Shown: positions 18,738 to 28,651 of the stretch, one piece after another
How the letters are laid out: each line of letters starts with the position of its first letter
Numbering within the stretch: the first letter of the stretch is position 1
Source of the DNA: Jiella pelagia
GTDB lineage: Bacteria > Pseudomonadota > Alphaproteobacteria > Rhizobiales > Rhizobiaceae
Direction: 5' to 3'
Length of the DNA: 64,000 nucleotides
NCBI RefSeq assembly: GCF_026898155.1
Contig: NZ_CP114029.1
Coordinates: forward strand, 751,501 to 815,500
Notes under the pieces: model-generated
Database searches by the model: none
What the model saw: only the letters and a program-made list of their open reading frames with translations
What the model was told of the DNA's origin: nothing
Program-made: the position numbers and the translations under genes

Positions 18738-20528
18738 CTAGACCAGCACCCGGTCCTTGGCGTCGATCGCCTTGGCGACGGCCTCGTCGGTCGCCTCTTC
18801 CGGCAACAGGATCTCATTGTGTGCCTTGCCGGACGGGATCATCGGGAAGCAGTTGGCGAGGTTGGCCACGCGGCAGTCGAACAAGACCGGCGCGTCGACC
18901 GCCAACATCTCGGCGATGGCATCGTCGAGATCACCGGGCTTCTCGCAGCGCAGGCCGACAGCCCCATAGGCCTCGGCGAGCTTGACGAAGTCCGGCAGCG
19001 CCTCGGTGTAGGAATGCGACAGCCGGTTGCCGTGGAGCAGTTGCTGCCACTGGCGCACCATGCCCATGTACTGATTGTTGAGGATGAAGATCTTGGCATT
19101 GGCGCGGTGCTGCACCGCCGTCGACATCTCCTGCATGTTCATCAGCACCGAGGCGTCGCCGGCGATGCAGACCGACAGCGCGTCGGGATGGGCAATCGCC
19201 GCGCCGATGGCCGCCGGCAGGCCGTAGCCCATGGTGCCGAGGCCGCCCGATGTCAGCCAGCGGTTCGGCGCCTCGAAACCGTAGAACTGCGCCGCCCACA
19301 TCTGGTGCTGGCCGACCTCGGTGGAGACGTAGGTCTCGCGGTGCTTCGTCGCCTCGTAAAGCCGCTGGACGGCGTATTGCGGCATGATGACGTCGTCATG
19401 CGGCTTGTAGGCGAGACAGTTGCGCGCCTTCCACGTCTCGATCTCGCCCCACCAGGCCGCCATCGCCGAGCGGTCGACAACCGCGCCGACGCTCTTCCAC
19501 TCGGCGATCATATCCTTAAGCGCGTGGCCGACGTCGCCGATGATTGGCAGTTCGACGCGGACGTTCTTGTTGATCGAGGACGGGTCGATGTCGATGTGGA
19601 TCTTCCGCGAGCCCGGCGAGAAGGCGTCCAGCCGGCCGGTGATCCGGTCGTCGAATCTCGCGCCGATGCACAGCATGACGTCGCAGCCATGCATGGCGAG
19701 ATTGGCCTCGTAAGTGCCGTGCATGCCGAGCATGCCGAGCCAGCTCTTGCCGGAAGCCGGATAGGCGCCGAGGCCCATCAGCGTCGAGGTGATTGGAAAA
19801 CCGGTCATCTCGACGAATTCGCGCAGGAGGCGCGAGGCTTCAGGCCCGGAATTGATGACGCCGCCACCCGAATAGATCATCGGGCGCTTGGCACCGGCAA
19901 GCATGGCGACCGCCGCGGCGATGCGCTCTCGCTCGGGCGACAGCCTCGGCTGGTAGCTCTCATGGGTGCGGGTCGGCGGCGGCGGCGTATACATGCCGGT
20001 GGCGAACTGGACGTCCTTCGGCACGTCGACGACGACCGGGCCCGGCCGCCCCGTCCGCGCAACGAGAAACGCCTCGTGCAGGATGCGCGACAGGTCGTTG
20101 ACGTCCTTGACCAGCCAGTTGTGCTTGGTGCACGGCCGGGTGATGCCGACGGTATCGCATTCCTGGAAGGCGTCGGAGCCGATCAGCGTCGTCGGAACCT
20201 GGCCGGAGATGCAGACCAGCGGGATCGAATCCATCAGCGCGTCCTGCAGCGCCGTGACGGCGTTCGTGGCGCCCGGGCCGGAGGTAACGAGCATCACCCC
20301 GGTCTTGCCGGTCGAGCGGGCATAACCTTCTGCCGCATGGCCGGCGCCCTGCTCGTGACGCACCAGGACATGGCGGACTTCGTCCTGCTGGAAGAGTTCG
20401 TCATAGATCGGAAGCACCGCTCCGCCCGGATAGCCGAAGATGTCCGTGACGCCGTTGTCGACGAGGGCCCGAACGACCATCTCGGCGCCCGTCATCTCGC
20501 GGCTTTGCGTTTCTGCCATTGCGTCCAT
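18738..20528 (-). CDS. ilvB: Acetolactate synthase large (catalytic) subunit
   Basis: 596 aa, the full three-domain thiamine-diphosphate enzyme of branched-chain amino acid biosynthesis. The catalytic Glu lies in [18 protein letters not shown] (about residue 60), the FAD-binding middle domain follows, and the ThDP/Mg site [14 protein letters not shown]...[12 protein letters not shown] is near residue 460. The enzyme condenses two pyruvates, or pyruvate with 2-oxobutyrate. The ATG at 20528 is preceded by the leader-peptide attenuator. ilvH follows. Confidence 0.97.
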   Translation of the reverse strand: MDAMAETQSREMTGAEMVVRALVDNGVTDIFGYPGGAVLPIYDELFQQDEVRHVLVRHEQGAGHAAEGYARSTGKTGVMLVTSGPGATNAVTALQDALMDSIPLVCISGQVPTTLIGSDAFQECDTVGITRPCTKHNWLVKDVNDLSRILHEAFLVARTGRPGPVVVDVPKDVQFATGMYTPPPPTRTHESYQPRLSPERERIAAAVAMLAGAKRPMIYSGGGVINSGPEASRLLREFVEMTGFPITSTLMGLGAYPASGKSWLGMLGMHGTYEANLAMHGCDVMLCIGARFDDRITGRLDAFSPGSRKIHIDIDPSSINKNVRVELPIIGDVGHALKDMIAEWKSVGAVVDRSAMAAWWGEIETWKARNCLAYKPHDDVIMPQYAVQRLYEATKHRETYVSTEVGQHQMWAAQFYGFEAPNRWLTSGGLGTMGYGLPAAIGAAIAHPDALSVCIAGDASVLMNMQEMSTAVQHRANAKIFILNNQYMGMVRQWQQLLHGNRLSHSYTEALPDFVKLAEAYGAVGLRCEKPGDLDDAIAEMLAVDAPVLFDCRVANLANCFPMIPSGKAHNEILLPEEATDEAVAKAIDAKDRVLV

Positions 20529-20602
20529 CGTCTCGTCTCCCCGCCGGTGCCAGTGGCTGACCGGATCATTCGCTGAAATTTCGGGCAATAAGTTCGGGCA
20601 AT

Positions 20603-20625
20603 AAAAAAGGGCCCCTGGGGCCCTT
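20603..20625 (-). terminator. ilvBH leader attenuator-terminator
   Basis: On the minus strand, a 9-bp stem AAGGGCCCC/GGGGCCCTT followed by six T, placed between the leader peptide and ilvB. Two competing hairpins lie just upstream: GGCGGCCT/AGGCCGCC at 20652-20669, and an outer pairing of about 20631-20643 with about 20668-20681. This is the layout of ribosome-mediated attenuation. Confidence 0.85.
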
Positions 20626-20659
20626 GTTTCGCGCACACGTGGCAAGAGCCGGGCGGCCT

Positions 20660-20710
20660 TCAGGCCGCCACGCGTGTGCGCTTTCGTACGAGAATGAGCT
20701 TCTTGATCAT
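20660..20710 (-). CDS. ilv leader peptide
   Basis: A 16-residue open frame, [16 protein letters not shown], with Ile, Leu, Ile, Leu, Val and Val codons among 16, ending inside the first leader hairpin. The ATG has an upstream purine-rich stretch. When branched-chain aminoacyl-tRNAs are short, stalling here should favour the antiterminator and allow ilvBH transcription. Too short for routine gene finding; the call rests on codon content plus the adjacent terminator. Confidence 0.8.
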   Translation of the reverse strand: MIKKLILVRKRTRVAA

Positions 20711-20803
20711 GATGCGCAAGTTAAGCCTCAGTCCTTCCGACGTCAACGGGTATTTTGGGGTTTTGACGCTGCGGCCGGAGGATCGACGCCATGCATTCCG
20801 GGT

Positions 20804-21637
20804 TTACGCCTCGTCCGGCAGGACGATGCGGCGATAGGTGCCCTCCGTGAAGGACGAGATGCCGAAGGCGATGAGGCCGAGCCCCGTCAGCGACAGCAGC
20901 AGCCAGCCGTAGCTCCAGCTGGAAATCTCGACGAGCGCGGTATGGATGCCCGGCGTGTCGTCCTGAGTGTAGCCGGCGGCGCCTTTGACGAGGAGCCCGG
21001 CAATCACCACGAAGACCGCAGAGCGAGCGATCAGGCCGAACTGGCAGACCGGCTTCAGGATCCAGCGCTTATCCTGCGGGATCGACATATGATCCTCGAA
21101 CTTCGCCATGACGCCCTTGATGAAATAGGCAATCGCGGCGGCGGCGATGCCCGCTGCGATCAGGTAGGTCAGCCAGATGCCGTAGCCCTGCTCATAGGCA
21201 TAGGCGATGACACCGGCCTTGGCGCCGCCTCCTTCACCGCCGCCTCCGCCGAAACCGATCAGGAGGGTGACGGCGTAAAGCGCCAGCGCGGTGGTCGCGA
21301 TGGCGCTGACGATCATCCCTGCGCGCACGCCATAGCCCTTGAAGCCCGACCCGTGATCGTCGACGTCCCAGATGGCCTGGATGACCCGCCACGCCGCAAA
21401 AGCAAAGAGGCCGACAATCGTGACGACCAGCAGCACCGAACCAAAGCCTGCACCGGCGATGACCTCGATCGCATCCTTGGTATCAAGCGCCGAACCGCTC
21501 GCGAAGGCTGCGCGAAACGCAAAATAGCCGATGATCACATAGACCAGCCCGCGGGCGAAATAGCCGACGCGTGCAGCCCTGCGGAGCCAGCCCCGACCGT
21601 CTTCCGGCGCGATATCATTGGTGGTGGTCGACATCAT
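20804..21637 (-). CDS. DUF1206 membrane protein
   Basis: 277 aa with six predicted transmembrane helices arranged as three repeats of a two-helix unit. Each repeat starts with a motif of the ARxGYxARGxVY kind (ARVGYFARGLVYVIIGYFAF, GYGVRAGMIVSAIATTALAL, CQFGLIARSAVFVVIAGLLV). That triple repeat is the DUF1206 signature; function unknown. A ribosome binding site (AGAGGA) supports the ATG at 21637. Confidence 0.85.
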   Translation of the reverse strand: MMSTTTNDIAPEDGRGWLRRAARVGYFARGLVYVIIGYFAFRAAFASGSALDTKDAIEVIAGAGFGSVLLVVTIVGLFAFAAWRVIQAIWDVDDHGSGFKGYGVRAGMIVSAIATTALALYAVTLLIGFGGGGGEGGGAKAGVIAYAYEQGYGIWLTYLIAAGIAAAAIAYFIKGVMAKFEDHMSIPQDKRWILKPVCQFGLIARSAVFVVIAGLLVKGAAGYTQDDTPGIHTALVEISSWSYGWLLLSLTGLGLIAFGISSFTEGTYRRIVLPDEA

Positions 21638-21737
21638 TGCATCCTCTTTCGAAAGAAGACGCATGACGCGCCGGCATGGTTCCGACATTCAGCTTCGGGC
21701 GGGAGACTTTCATAGCCATGGTCATTGGTGACCGCAG

Positions 21738-22517
21738 TCAGCTCACGACCCGGTTCCGGCCGGACTGCTTGGCCTGATAGAGGTGGACGTCGGCCCGCTT
21801 GCTGAGGCTGCCCGGCAGGTCTCCCGGGTCGGCGACGGCGATGCCGATCGACGCGGTGACGCCGAGCCTCGCCTCGCCGACCGGTAGGCTCACCCGCGAG
21901 ATCTCCTGCCGCAGCTTCTCGGCAAAGCGCCGCAGTTCGTCGAGGGCGAGATTGGGAACGATGATGGCGAACTCCTCGCCGCCGATCCGGGCCACCACGT
22001 CGTGAAACCGCGTGACCTCGAACAGGCAGAAGGCGACAGCACGCAGCACCTCGTCGCCGGTGTCGTGACCGTGGGAGTCGTTGATCGCCTTGAAATGATC
22101 GAGATCGATGAGGATCAGCCCGAGCGGCCTTTTGATCCGCTCGAACTCCTCGATGTACTGGCGCAACGCCTCGTCGAAGAAGCGACGATTGTGCGTTCCC
22201 GTCAAAGGATCGGTCAAGGCTGCCGCCTCGAGTGTCTTTGAACGCTCCTTCAGGAGACCCGTCAGCGATCGGAGCTTGCCCTGCTCGCGGTGGTGATGGC
22301 GCAAGAGCGGCAGGACGACAAAAAGCGCCGCAAATCCGGCTGCACCGACACAGCCCATAGCCAGATAGGTGATCCTTGCATGTCGCGCGCGAAAGGCCTC
22401 GTCGGCCAAAGCGAAGGACGAGGCGGTCAGCTGATAATTCAGGTAGATCAGCACCACCGCCGCGAGAAGCGCGCAAACGACGAAGGCAACCGACCATTCT
22501 GCCCTGGCGAATTTCAT
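21738..22517 (-). CDS. Membrane-anchored diguanylate cyclase with I-site
   Basis: 259 aa. Two transmembrane helices (about 9-27 and 50-70) and a short coiled linker lead into a GGDEF domain. DLDHFKAINDSHGHDTGDEVL carries the metal site, and the active-site loop reads RIGGEEF (about residue 190). RFHD ends five residues before GG, which is the product-inhibition I-site RxxD. The enzyme should make cyclic di-GMP and be feedback-inhibited. The GAGCCTC inside this gene (21864) is genuine: the frame is continuous through it. Confidence 0.92.
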   Translation of the reverse strand: MKFARAEWSVAFVVCALLAAVVLIYLNYQLTASSFALADEAFRARHARITYLAMGCVGAAGFAALFVVLPLLRHHHREQGKLRSLTGLLKERSKTLEAAALTDPLTGTHNRRFFDEALRQYIEEFERIKRPLGLILIDLDHFKAINDSHGHDTGDEVLRAVAFCLFEVTRFHDVVARIGGEEFAIIVPNLALDELRRFAEKLRQEISRVSLPVGEARLGVTASIGIAVADPGDLPGSLSKRADVHLYQAKQSGRNRVVS

Positions 22518-22578
22518 GCGCTTCGCTGCCCTCGATGTTCCGCCTCGGAATTCATAGCGCCAAGCATCTAGCGACACG

Positions 22579-23499
22579 TTAAACTGATGGTCCGTTTGCG
22601 AAAGATCCGCCCTCGTACGGCGATCGACGCAGCCAGCGGGCGTCGAATTGATGGCGAAACCACGTCTCCTGGCGCTTGGCATATTGCCGGGTGCGGGTGA
22701 TCGCAAGGGAACGAGCCGCCAATAGGCCCTTGTTCCCGTTGAGGAATGACGAGATTTCCGCCAGTCCGATCGCCTTGCGGACGGTAACGCCGGCATCGGG
22801 GTAGCTTGCCTCGAAGAGGCGAACCTCGTCGATCGCACCCGCATCCAGCATCCTGTCGAAGCGCTCGGCAATGCGCTCACGCAGCTCGGCCCGGTCCGGC
22901 GTCAGGACCAGCATCCGCGCGCGGTCCGGATCGATCAACGCCCTCCCGCCGCCGCTCTGCAGCTTCGACAAGGGTGCATTCCCCGCCTCGCCGACTTCCA
23001 GCGCCCGGGCGATCCGCTGCCCGTCCCGCGGGCTAAGTCTTGCGGCCGTCGCCGGATCGACACGGGCCAGCTCGCCATGAAGAGCCTCCGGCCCCTCCTC
23101 GGCTAGCCGGCGTCGCCATTTCTCCCGTATCTCGACCGGCACATCCGGCATCTCGTCGAGCAGCCCGAGCAGCGCCTTGAAATAGAGGCCGGTGCCGCCG
23201 CAGAAGATCGGCAGCCGGCCATTTGCGCGCAGCGCTTCCAGCACCCGTTCGGCGTCGCGCAGATAGGCGCCAGCGGAATAGTCGGTGCGTGGATCGACGT
23301 GGCCGTAGAGATGGTGCGGCACGCGGGCGAGATCCTCGGGCGACGGGCGCGCCGTGAGGATCTCGAGCCCGTCATAGACCTGCAGGGAATCGGCGTTGAC
23401 GACCGCGCCGCCGTGCCTCTCGGCCAGCTCCACCGCCAGCCGCGACTTGCCGCTGGCAGTCGGCCCGGCTATCAGGATGGCCTCGATCTCCCCCGTCAT
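22579..23499 (-). CDS. miaA: tRNA dimethylallyltransferase
   Basis: 306 aa. P-loop LIAGPTASGKSRLAVELA (about 9-26), the DSLQVY motif (about 38-43), the GGTGLYFKALL loop (about 101-111), and the C-terminal tRNA-binding part with AITRTRQYAKRQETWFR (about 268-284) are all present. It transfers dimethylallyl to A37 of tRNAs reading U-starting codons. Divergent from serB with 27 bases between the start codons. The raw frame upstream of ATG 23499 is the antisense shadow of serB. Confidence 0.96.
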   Translation of the reverse strand: MTGEIEAILIAGPTASGKSRLAVELAERHGGAVVNADSLQVYDGLEILTARPSPEDLARVPHHLYGHVDPRTDYSAGAYLRDAERVLEALRANGRLPIFCGGTGLYFKALLGLLDEMPDVPVEIREKWRRRLAEEGPEALHGELARVDPATAARLSPRDGQRIARALEVGEAGNAPLSKLQSGGGRALIDPDRARMLVLTPDRAELRERIAERFDRMLDAGAIDEVRLFEASYPDAGVTVRKAIGLAEISSFLNGNKGLLAARSLAITRTRQYAKRQETWFRHQFDARWLRRSPYEGGSFANGPSV

Positions 23500-23526
23500 C
23501 GCCTCCCCTTCATCGGCAGTCGTTCC

Positions 23527-24415
23527 ATGCATGTCGCAACCTTGATCGCCCGTCCGGACGGCCCGCATTTCTCGAAAAGTGAGATCGGCCTCGTCGCCGG
23601 GCTCCTCGGTGCCACACCGGACGCGGCGGAATGGCTCGCAGACGGCCTTGCCGCCGACCTGCCTCTTGGCAACGCTCCGACGCCACAGGCCGTCGCCTCC
23701 GCCCGCGATCGGGCGGTCGCGCTCGGTCTCGACCTCGTCGTGCAGGAGGCCGCCGGCCGTCGCAAGCGCTTTCTGATCGCCGACATGGATTCCACCATGA
23801 TCGAGCAGGAATGCATCGACGAGCCTCGCCGCCGAGGTCGGCATCAAGGACCAGATCGCGGCGATCACTGCGCGGGCGATGAATGGCGAGATCGCCTTCG
23901 AGCCGGCCCTGCGCGAGCGGGTCGGGCTTCTTGCCGGGCTGGCCGAGGACGTCGTCGAAAAGGTCATCGCCGAGCGCATCACCCATGCCAAGGGCGGCCG
24001 GACGCTGATTTCGACGATGCGGGCGGCGGGCGCACACACGGCGCTCGTCTCCGGCGGGTTCACGGTGTTCACCGGGCCGATCGGAGCGGCGCTCGGCTTC
24101 CACGAGACGAGAGCCAACCGCCTGATCGGCAAGGACGGCAAGCTCACCGGCGAGGTCGGCGAGCCGATCCTCGGTGCCCAGGCGAAGGTCTCGGCGCTCA
24201 AGGAGATCGCGGCGGCCAACGGCCTCACCCCCGCCGATACGATCGCCGTCGGCGACGGTGCCAACGACCTGCCGATGCTGCAGCTCGCCGGCACCGGCGT
24301 CGCGCTGCACGCCAAGCCGACGGTCGCCGCCGCCGCGCCGCACCGCATCGACCGCGGCGACCTGACGGCGCTTCTCTATATCCAGGGCTATCGGCGCAGC
24401 GACTTCGTCGACTGA
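23527..24415 (+). CDS. serB: Phosphoserine phosphatase (frameshifted at 23821)
   Basis: About 295 aa after removing one base from GAGCCTC 23821-23827; the corrected join reads ECIDELAAEVGIKDQIA, as in SerB orthologues. HAD motifs: the nucleophile DMDSTMIEQE (about 86-95), SGGFTVFTGPIG for motif II, the Lys in LTGEVGEPILGAQAK, and GDGANDLPML for motif IV. The N-terminal 80 residues are the ACT-like part. Last step of serine biosynthesis. In the raw frames the product would be cut after the catalytic Asp. Confidence 0.95.
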
Positions 24416-24424
24416 AGCGTCGGC

Positions 24425-25693
24425 TCAGCAGCCGTAGTCGCGCAGCATCGCATCGTAGATCGTCAGCAATTCGGCGGGATCGGCGGCGATCTTCGGATCG
24501 TTCGCGGCGATCCGCGCGCGCTGGGTGCGGATGTCGGCGCACCTCCCGTCGCTCTCGGCCGCGCCGCCCCCTCCCGGCGCAGCGTCGTTGCCGGCATCGG
24601 CAGTCGCCGTGGCGACGCTGTTGTCGTCCGCCGCCGCGATCGAGCCTTCTCGAGGCAGGGTTTCATCCGGCACCGCTGGCGCTTCGTCCAACGTCTCGCC
24701 CCGACCGGAGTTGCGCGGCGTCCCGAAGCAAACGCGCTGCACGGCCGTCGCGACGGCGGCTGCGCAAAGATCGTCCATCTCCGGCCGATACATCTCACGG
24801 ACATCCGCCCCCAACATGAAGCCGACGACGGCCTTTCCGTCAGCGCCGAGGTCGTCGGCATATTCGCGGACGCGGTCGTAGACGTCGCTGTCGTCGGGGA
24901 TGGCGGCGCCCCCGGCCGAGATGCGGTGGAAGCCAAGCGTCGGATAAGGCGACCAGATCCCCCGCTCGACGCCGCCAAGGAAGACGAGCGAACAGGCGGA
25001 CTCGCAGTTGTTGTAGAGTTCGGTGTCGAGCTTTTTCTCCCGAATGGTCTGCCCCGCCCTCACCGCCTCGCCGACATTGCCGCCGGCCGAGCCCAGCGCC
25101 ACACGCTTGACGGCGGGGTTGGCGTCGATGGCGGCTTGCAGCTCGGACGAGAATCCCGCCTCGACGTCTCCGAGCACCCGGATCACCTCGCCGTCGATCT
25201 CCACCAATGCCCGACGATCCTGTTCCCGAATGGAATCCCGCCCCGTGATGCCGAACTTGCCGACGCAGTCGAGATTCCACGCCCTGATCCGCTCGACCTG
25301 CGATTCCGCCAGGAAGTCGCGCGCGAGGTTCGCCCAGTTGGAGCGGGAATTGCCCTCGGCGCCCTCGTCGAAACCGGGGTCGGCATCAGGCTCGGGCTCG
25401 AACCTTGCGACGAGAAGCGGGGTGAGATGTGGCTTGTCGAGGAAGATCGAGAGAATGTGGCAGGTGTGGATCTCGACGTCGACCTCGTTGAGCGAGGTGC
25501 CGACGGCAAACGTTCCCTTCGCGGCCATGACGTCCCAAAGGCGCTGGGCCTCCGCCTCGGCCTTGTCGATCTCGCCGTTCCACCAGGCCGGATCGTCATA
25601 GGCCGCGGCCGGTCGATGTCCGAAAAAGACAATGGCGGCAAGCGCAAGGAAAGCCGCGACGGCAACGAGAGGGCGACGAGACGTTTTTGCCAT
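24425..25693 (-). CDS. Secreted ClpP/crotonase-like protein (COG3904 type)
   Basis: 422 aa. An N-terminal signal peptide (RRPLVAVAAFLALAAIVFFG, then AAAYDDP). The middle contains GSAGGNVGEAVRAGQTIREKKL (about 195-216) and YNNCESACSLVFLGGVERG (about 224-242), where the Ser of ESACS sits at the nucleophile position of the periplasmic ClpP-like COG3904 proteins. The C-terminal third is low-complexity, Ala/Asp/Gly-rich, followed by a short conserved-looking helix ending YGC. Proteolytic activity is only inferred. Confidence 0.7.
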   Translation of the reverse strand: MAKTSRRPLVAVAAFLALAAIVFFGHRPAAAYDDPAWWNGEIDKAEAEAQRLWDVMAAKGTFAVGTSLNEVDVEIHTCHILSIFLDKPHLTPLLVARFEPEPDADPGFDEGAEGNSRSNWANLARDFLAESQVERIRAWNLDCVGKFGITGRDSIREQDRRALVEIDGEVIRVLGDVEAGFSSELQAAIDANPAVKRVALGSAGGNVGEAVRAGQTIREKKLDTELYNNCESACSLVFLGGVERGIWSPYPTLGFHRISAGGAAIPDDSDVYDRVREYADDLGADGKAVVGFMLGADVREMYRPEMDDLCAAAVATAVQRVCFGTPRNSGRGETLDEAPAVPDETLPREGSIAAADDNSVATATADAGNDAAPGGGGAAESDGRCADIRTQRARIAANDPKIAADPAELLTIYDAMLRDYGC

Positions 25694-25858
25694 GGGGGAT
25701 CCCGAACGAGCGTTGCAAAGAAGATCGCGGCTCCGACCTTAAGTAACCCATGGGAAGATCGTTTGAAACTGCATGCCGACGTTGAAGGCTTGCCGGCAAG
25801 ACGCCGCTCCGTGCTACGAGCGGCCAACGCAACGGCGCTTTTGCATTGGAGTGGCGTC

Positions 25859-26440
25859 ATGGACATGCTGGAGCCGATCGTCACACCGCGCACGCGCGTC
25901 CGCCGGTGGGAGGATCGCGACCGTGCGGCGTTCCACCGGCTCAACAGCGACGAGACGGTGATGCGCTTCTTCGCGCTTCGCCGCAGCCGGGCCGAATCCG
26001 ATGCGTTCATGGACGACCTCAACCATCGGCTCGACCGAGACGGCTATTCGTTCCTCGCCCTCGAGGCCGGGGACGCGAAGCAAGCGGTCGGCGTTCTCGG
26101 AATGGCGCTGCTCGACCCGGTCATGCCATGCTTTCCGGGCGTCGAGATCGGCTGGCGGCTTCTGCCGGAGCACTGGGGCAAGGGCTATGCCACCGAAGCG
26201 GCCGCGGCCTGTCTCGACCGCGCCTTTGCCGAGCCGGGAGCCTTGGGGGAAGTCGTCAGCTTCTGCGTCGAGAACAACCAGGCTTCCGAAGCCGTGATGC
26301 TGCGCCTCGGCTTTCACAGGGGCGAGGACTTCGACCATCCGAAAGTGCCGGCCGCAACCCACCCGCAATTGGTCCGGCACCGCCTCTACCGCCTGGCGCG
26401 CGGCGACTGGACGCGGCAGGCATACGGTGCGCCCGGCTGA
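25859..26440 (+). CDS. GNAT-family N-acetyltransferase (RimJ/RimL type)
   Basis: 193 aa. It begins EPIVTPRTRVRRWEDRDRAAFHRLNSD, typical of the RimJ/RimL branch. The acetyl-CoA-binding motif is WRLLPEHWGKGYATEAAAACL (about 98-118), followed by VENNQASEAVMLRLGFHRG. The acceptor (ribosomal N-terminus, amino acid or small molecule) cannot be told from sequence. The ATG at 25859 is used; the frame extends upstream but without conserved content. Confidence 0.88.
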   Translation: MDMLEPIVTPRTRVRRWEDRDRAAFHRLNSDETVMRFFALRRSRAESDAFMDDLNHRLDRDGYSFLALEAGDAKQAVGVLGMALLDPVMPCFPGVEIGWRLLPEHWGKGYATEAAAACLDRAFAEPGALGEVVSFCVENNQASEAVMLRLGFHRGEDFDHPKVPAATHPQLVRHRLYRLARGDWTRQAYGAPG

Positions 26441-26499
26441 GGTATGCTCCTTCCGCCATGGGGCGGAAGGTCGGCGCGGCGCGGCGTCTCCAGCCCGGC

Positions 26500-28651
26500 C
26501 TATTCGGCCGGCAGGATGTTTACTGCCGGCGCATGGACCGAAAGAGCAGGTTCGGCCGTCGGCGTCGCCGCCTTGGTGAGCAGGGCAGCATCGCCGGTGA
26601 GACCTGAAAAGGTCCGGTCGAGCCATGCAGCATTCGGGCCAGCCCCGATCGCCAGCGCCCGCGCCGTCTCGCCGGGTTTTGGCACATGCGCCGCCATCGA
26701 GGCCCTGCCGCCGGCGACGTCGAAGCGCAGCCAGCCGCTCTTGGTCTCGACGATGCCCTTCATCCGGTCGATGCCGCCGGCCTCGCCGGCAACGACCTCG
26801 GTGAGGACGGCGCGGAGCGCGTCGGCCTCGACCCGACCGGAGAGCCGCCGGCTCCAGGAGGAGAGGCCGAGGCCCGGTTCGTCATGGTGATGGTGGCCGT
26901 GATCGTCATGATGCCCATGACCGTGGTGATCGGGGTGCGCATGATCATGGTCGTGGTGCGCGTGATCATCGTGGCCATGAGCGGAATGGCCGTGGTCATG
27001 GTGGCCATGCTGGGCGTGGGCGTCATGGCCGCCCTCCCGGTGGGCGTCGTTTCCGTGATCGCTGCGGGGGCCGTGGTCATGGCGGGCGCCATCATGCGGC
27101 TTTGCATCGTGGTCGTGACGATGTCCACCGGCAGCGTGCTGCACGGTGGTCCGACCGCTGTCGGCAGGACGCGATGCGGCGTGGCCGCCCGCCTTTCCAC
27201 GAAGCTCACGCGCCTTCGCGACCTGCGCCTGATGGGCGCGCTCCTGAGCCAGCTCGTCGTGCATCATGTCGCGGGTCTCGCTCTGCCAGTGCGACAGTGC
27301 CAGCGCCGGGTCGAGGGTGCCGTCGACGATGCCATAGCGGGCCGTCAGGATGGTCGCGGCGGGGTTGAGTGCGACGAGCGTCTCGCGGACGGTTTCCAGT
27401 TCGCCCGGCGAGACCAGATCGGTCTTGTTGAGGATGAAGACCGGAGCGAGCTTCGCCTGGATGCGGAAATACTCCGGCATGCGGGCAAAGTCCCGGAGGA
27501 ACGCGCCGGCGTCTATGACGGTGTAGAGCCGCAGCGCCTTTGTCAGCGCAGCGATCTCCGGCTCGTGCAGCACCCGCAGCAGCGATGCGACGTCGGCGAC
27601 GCCCGAGGGTTCGATCAGCACACGCTGCGGCTTGATCTTGGCGACGACCTCGCGCAACTGCGCCGAGAGATCCTTGCGCAGCGAGCAGCAGATACAGCCG
27701 TTGGAGAGCCTCGACCACGTCGGCGCCCTGCCCTTCGAGCAGCGATCCGTCGATGCCGAGTTCGCCGAAATCATTGACGAGGACCACGGTCTTCACGTTG
27801 GGATCGGCCTCAGACAGCATGTGGCGCAGCGTCGTCGTCTTGCCGGCGCCGAGGAAGCCGACGACGATCTCGGCCTCGAAGGGCTGGCTGGTGCCGCGCG
27901 ACTTCAGCGCCGGCGACCAGATCGCCCCGGACGGCATCGGCAGGACGAGCATCCAGTGTTCGAGGATCGCCAGCGCCATCAGGACGGCGAGGAACGTGTA
28001 GCCGGCCATTTCGAAGGTGGAGGCTCCCTCGGCCATTGCGGCGACGACGAGCAGCGCGGTGATCACCGTCGAGATGGTGACGGAGAACGGGAATAGGAGG
28101 TTCATCGAGCGCTTGTTGAGGAAGCCCTTGAGGAACTCCAGGTGCTCGGGCAGGAACTCCTCGTTGAGGTTGCGGACGCCGAAGAAGACGTTGAGCTTGG
28201 CGCTCTGGTGCATCCACCACAGCACCATGAAGGTCCACATTCCGATCTGGTTCGGCGCGCCCCAGGTGAGCCAGACGACGAGGCCGGCAGCCGCGATGAT
28301 CGCCAGCTCGTGATAGAGGCTGGTCTGCACGGCGTGGACGAAGTGGCTGAAGCCCTTGCAGTTCTCCGGACAGGGCTGCTTCCGCGGACCGGTGACGTAG
28401 CCCATGTAGAAGCTCATCTCCTGCCAGCCCCAGGCGAGCAGGCCGAAGGTGAAGGCGAGATAGGCGCCGGTGATGCTGGCGTCCTGCGCCGAGATCTGTA
28501 AGCCGATCAGCGAGATCGCGAAGATCACCGTCGCCCCGATCATCGAATATTTGAAGGTCCAGCGCGGCAGCCCGTCGAGATAGATGATCGCCACCGTCGA
28601 GGCCCACCAGACGACGAGGGCGAAGAGCGCCGGGTAGAGATATTCGGTCAT
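26500..28651 (-). CDS. puhE: PuhE photosynthetic-complex assembly protein fused to a COG0523/CobW GTPase (frameshifted at 27706)
   Basis: About 716 aa after removing one base from GAGCCTC 27706-27712. Residues 1 to about 250 are PuhE (DUF3623): multiple transmembrane helices, WGWQEMSFYMGYVTGP, SLYHELAII, MWTFMVLWWMHQSAKLNVFFG and LAILEHWMLVLPMP. After a linker of about 14 residues a G3E GTPase starts: Walker A GFLGAGKTTTL (about 264-274), metal motif SNGCICCSLRKDL (restored by the correction), LIEPSGVAD, ILNKTDLV. A His/Asp-rich stretch (about residues 512-593) is followed by a CobW_C domain. No stop or frameshift separates PuhE from the Walker A segment. The metal handled is unknown. Confidence 0.85.

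Noticed and set aside
18819..20576. A 585-codon open frame on the plus strand
   Set aside because: Antisense to ilvB; its residues are the Arg/Asp/Gly-rich composition expected from the opposite strand of GC-rich coding DNA, with no motif.
26870..27120. Repeated CATGG/ATGGTC-like units that resemble a short tandem array or CRISPR
   Set aside because: They encode the His/Asp-rich arm of the CobW domain; unit length and spacing are irregular and there are no spacers.
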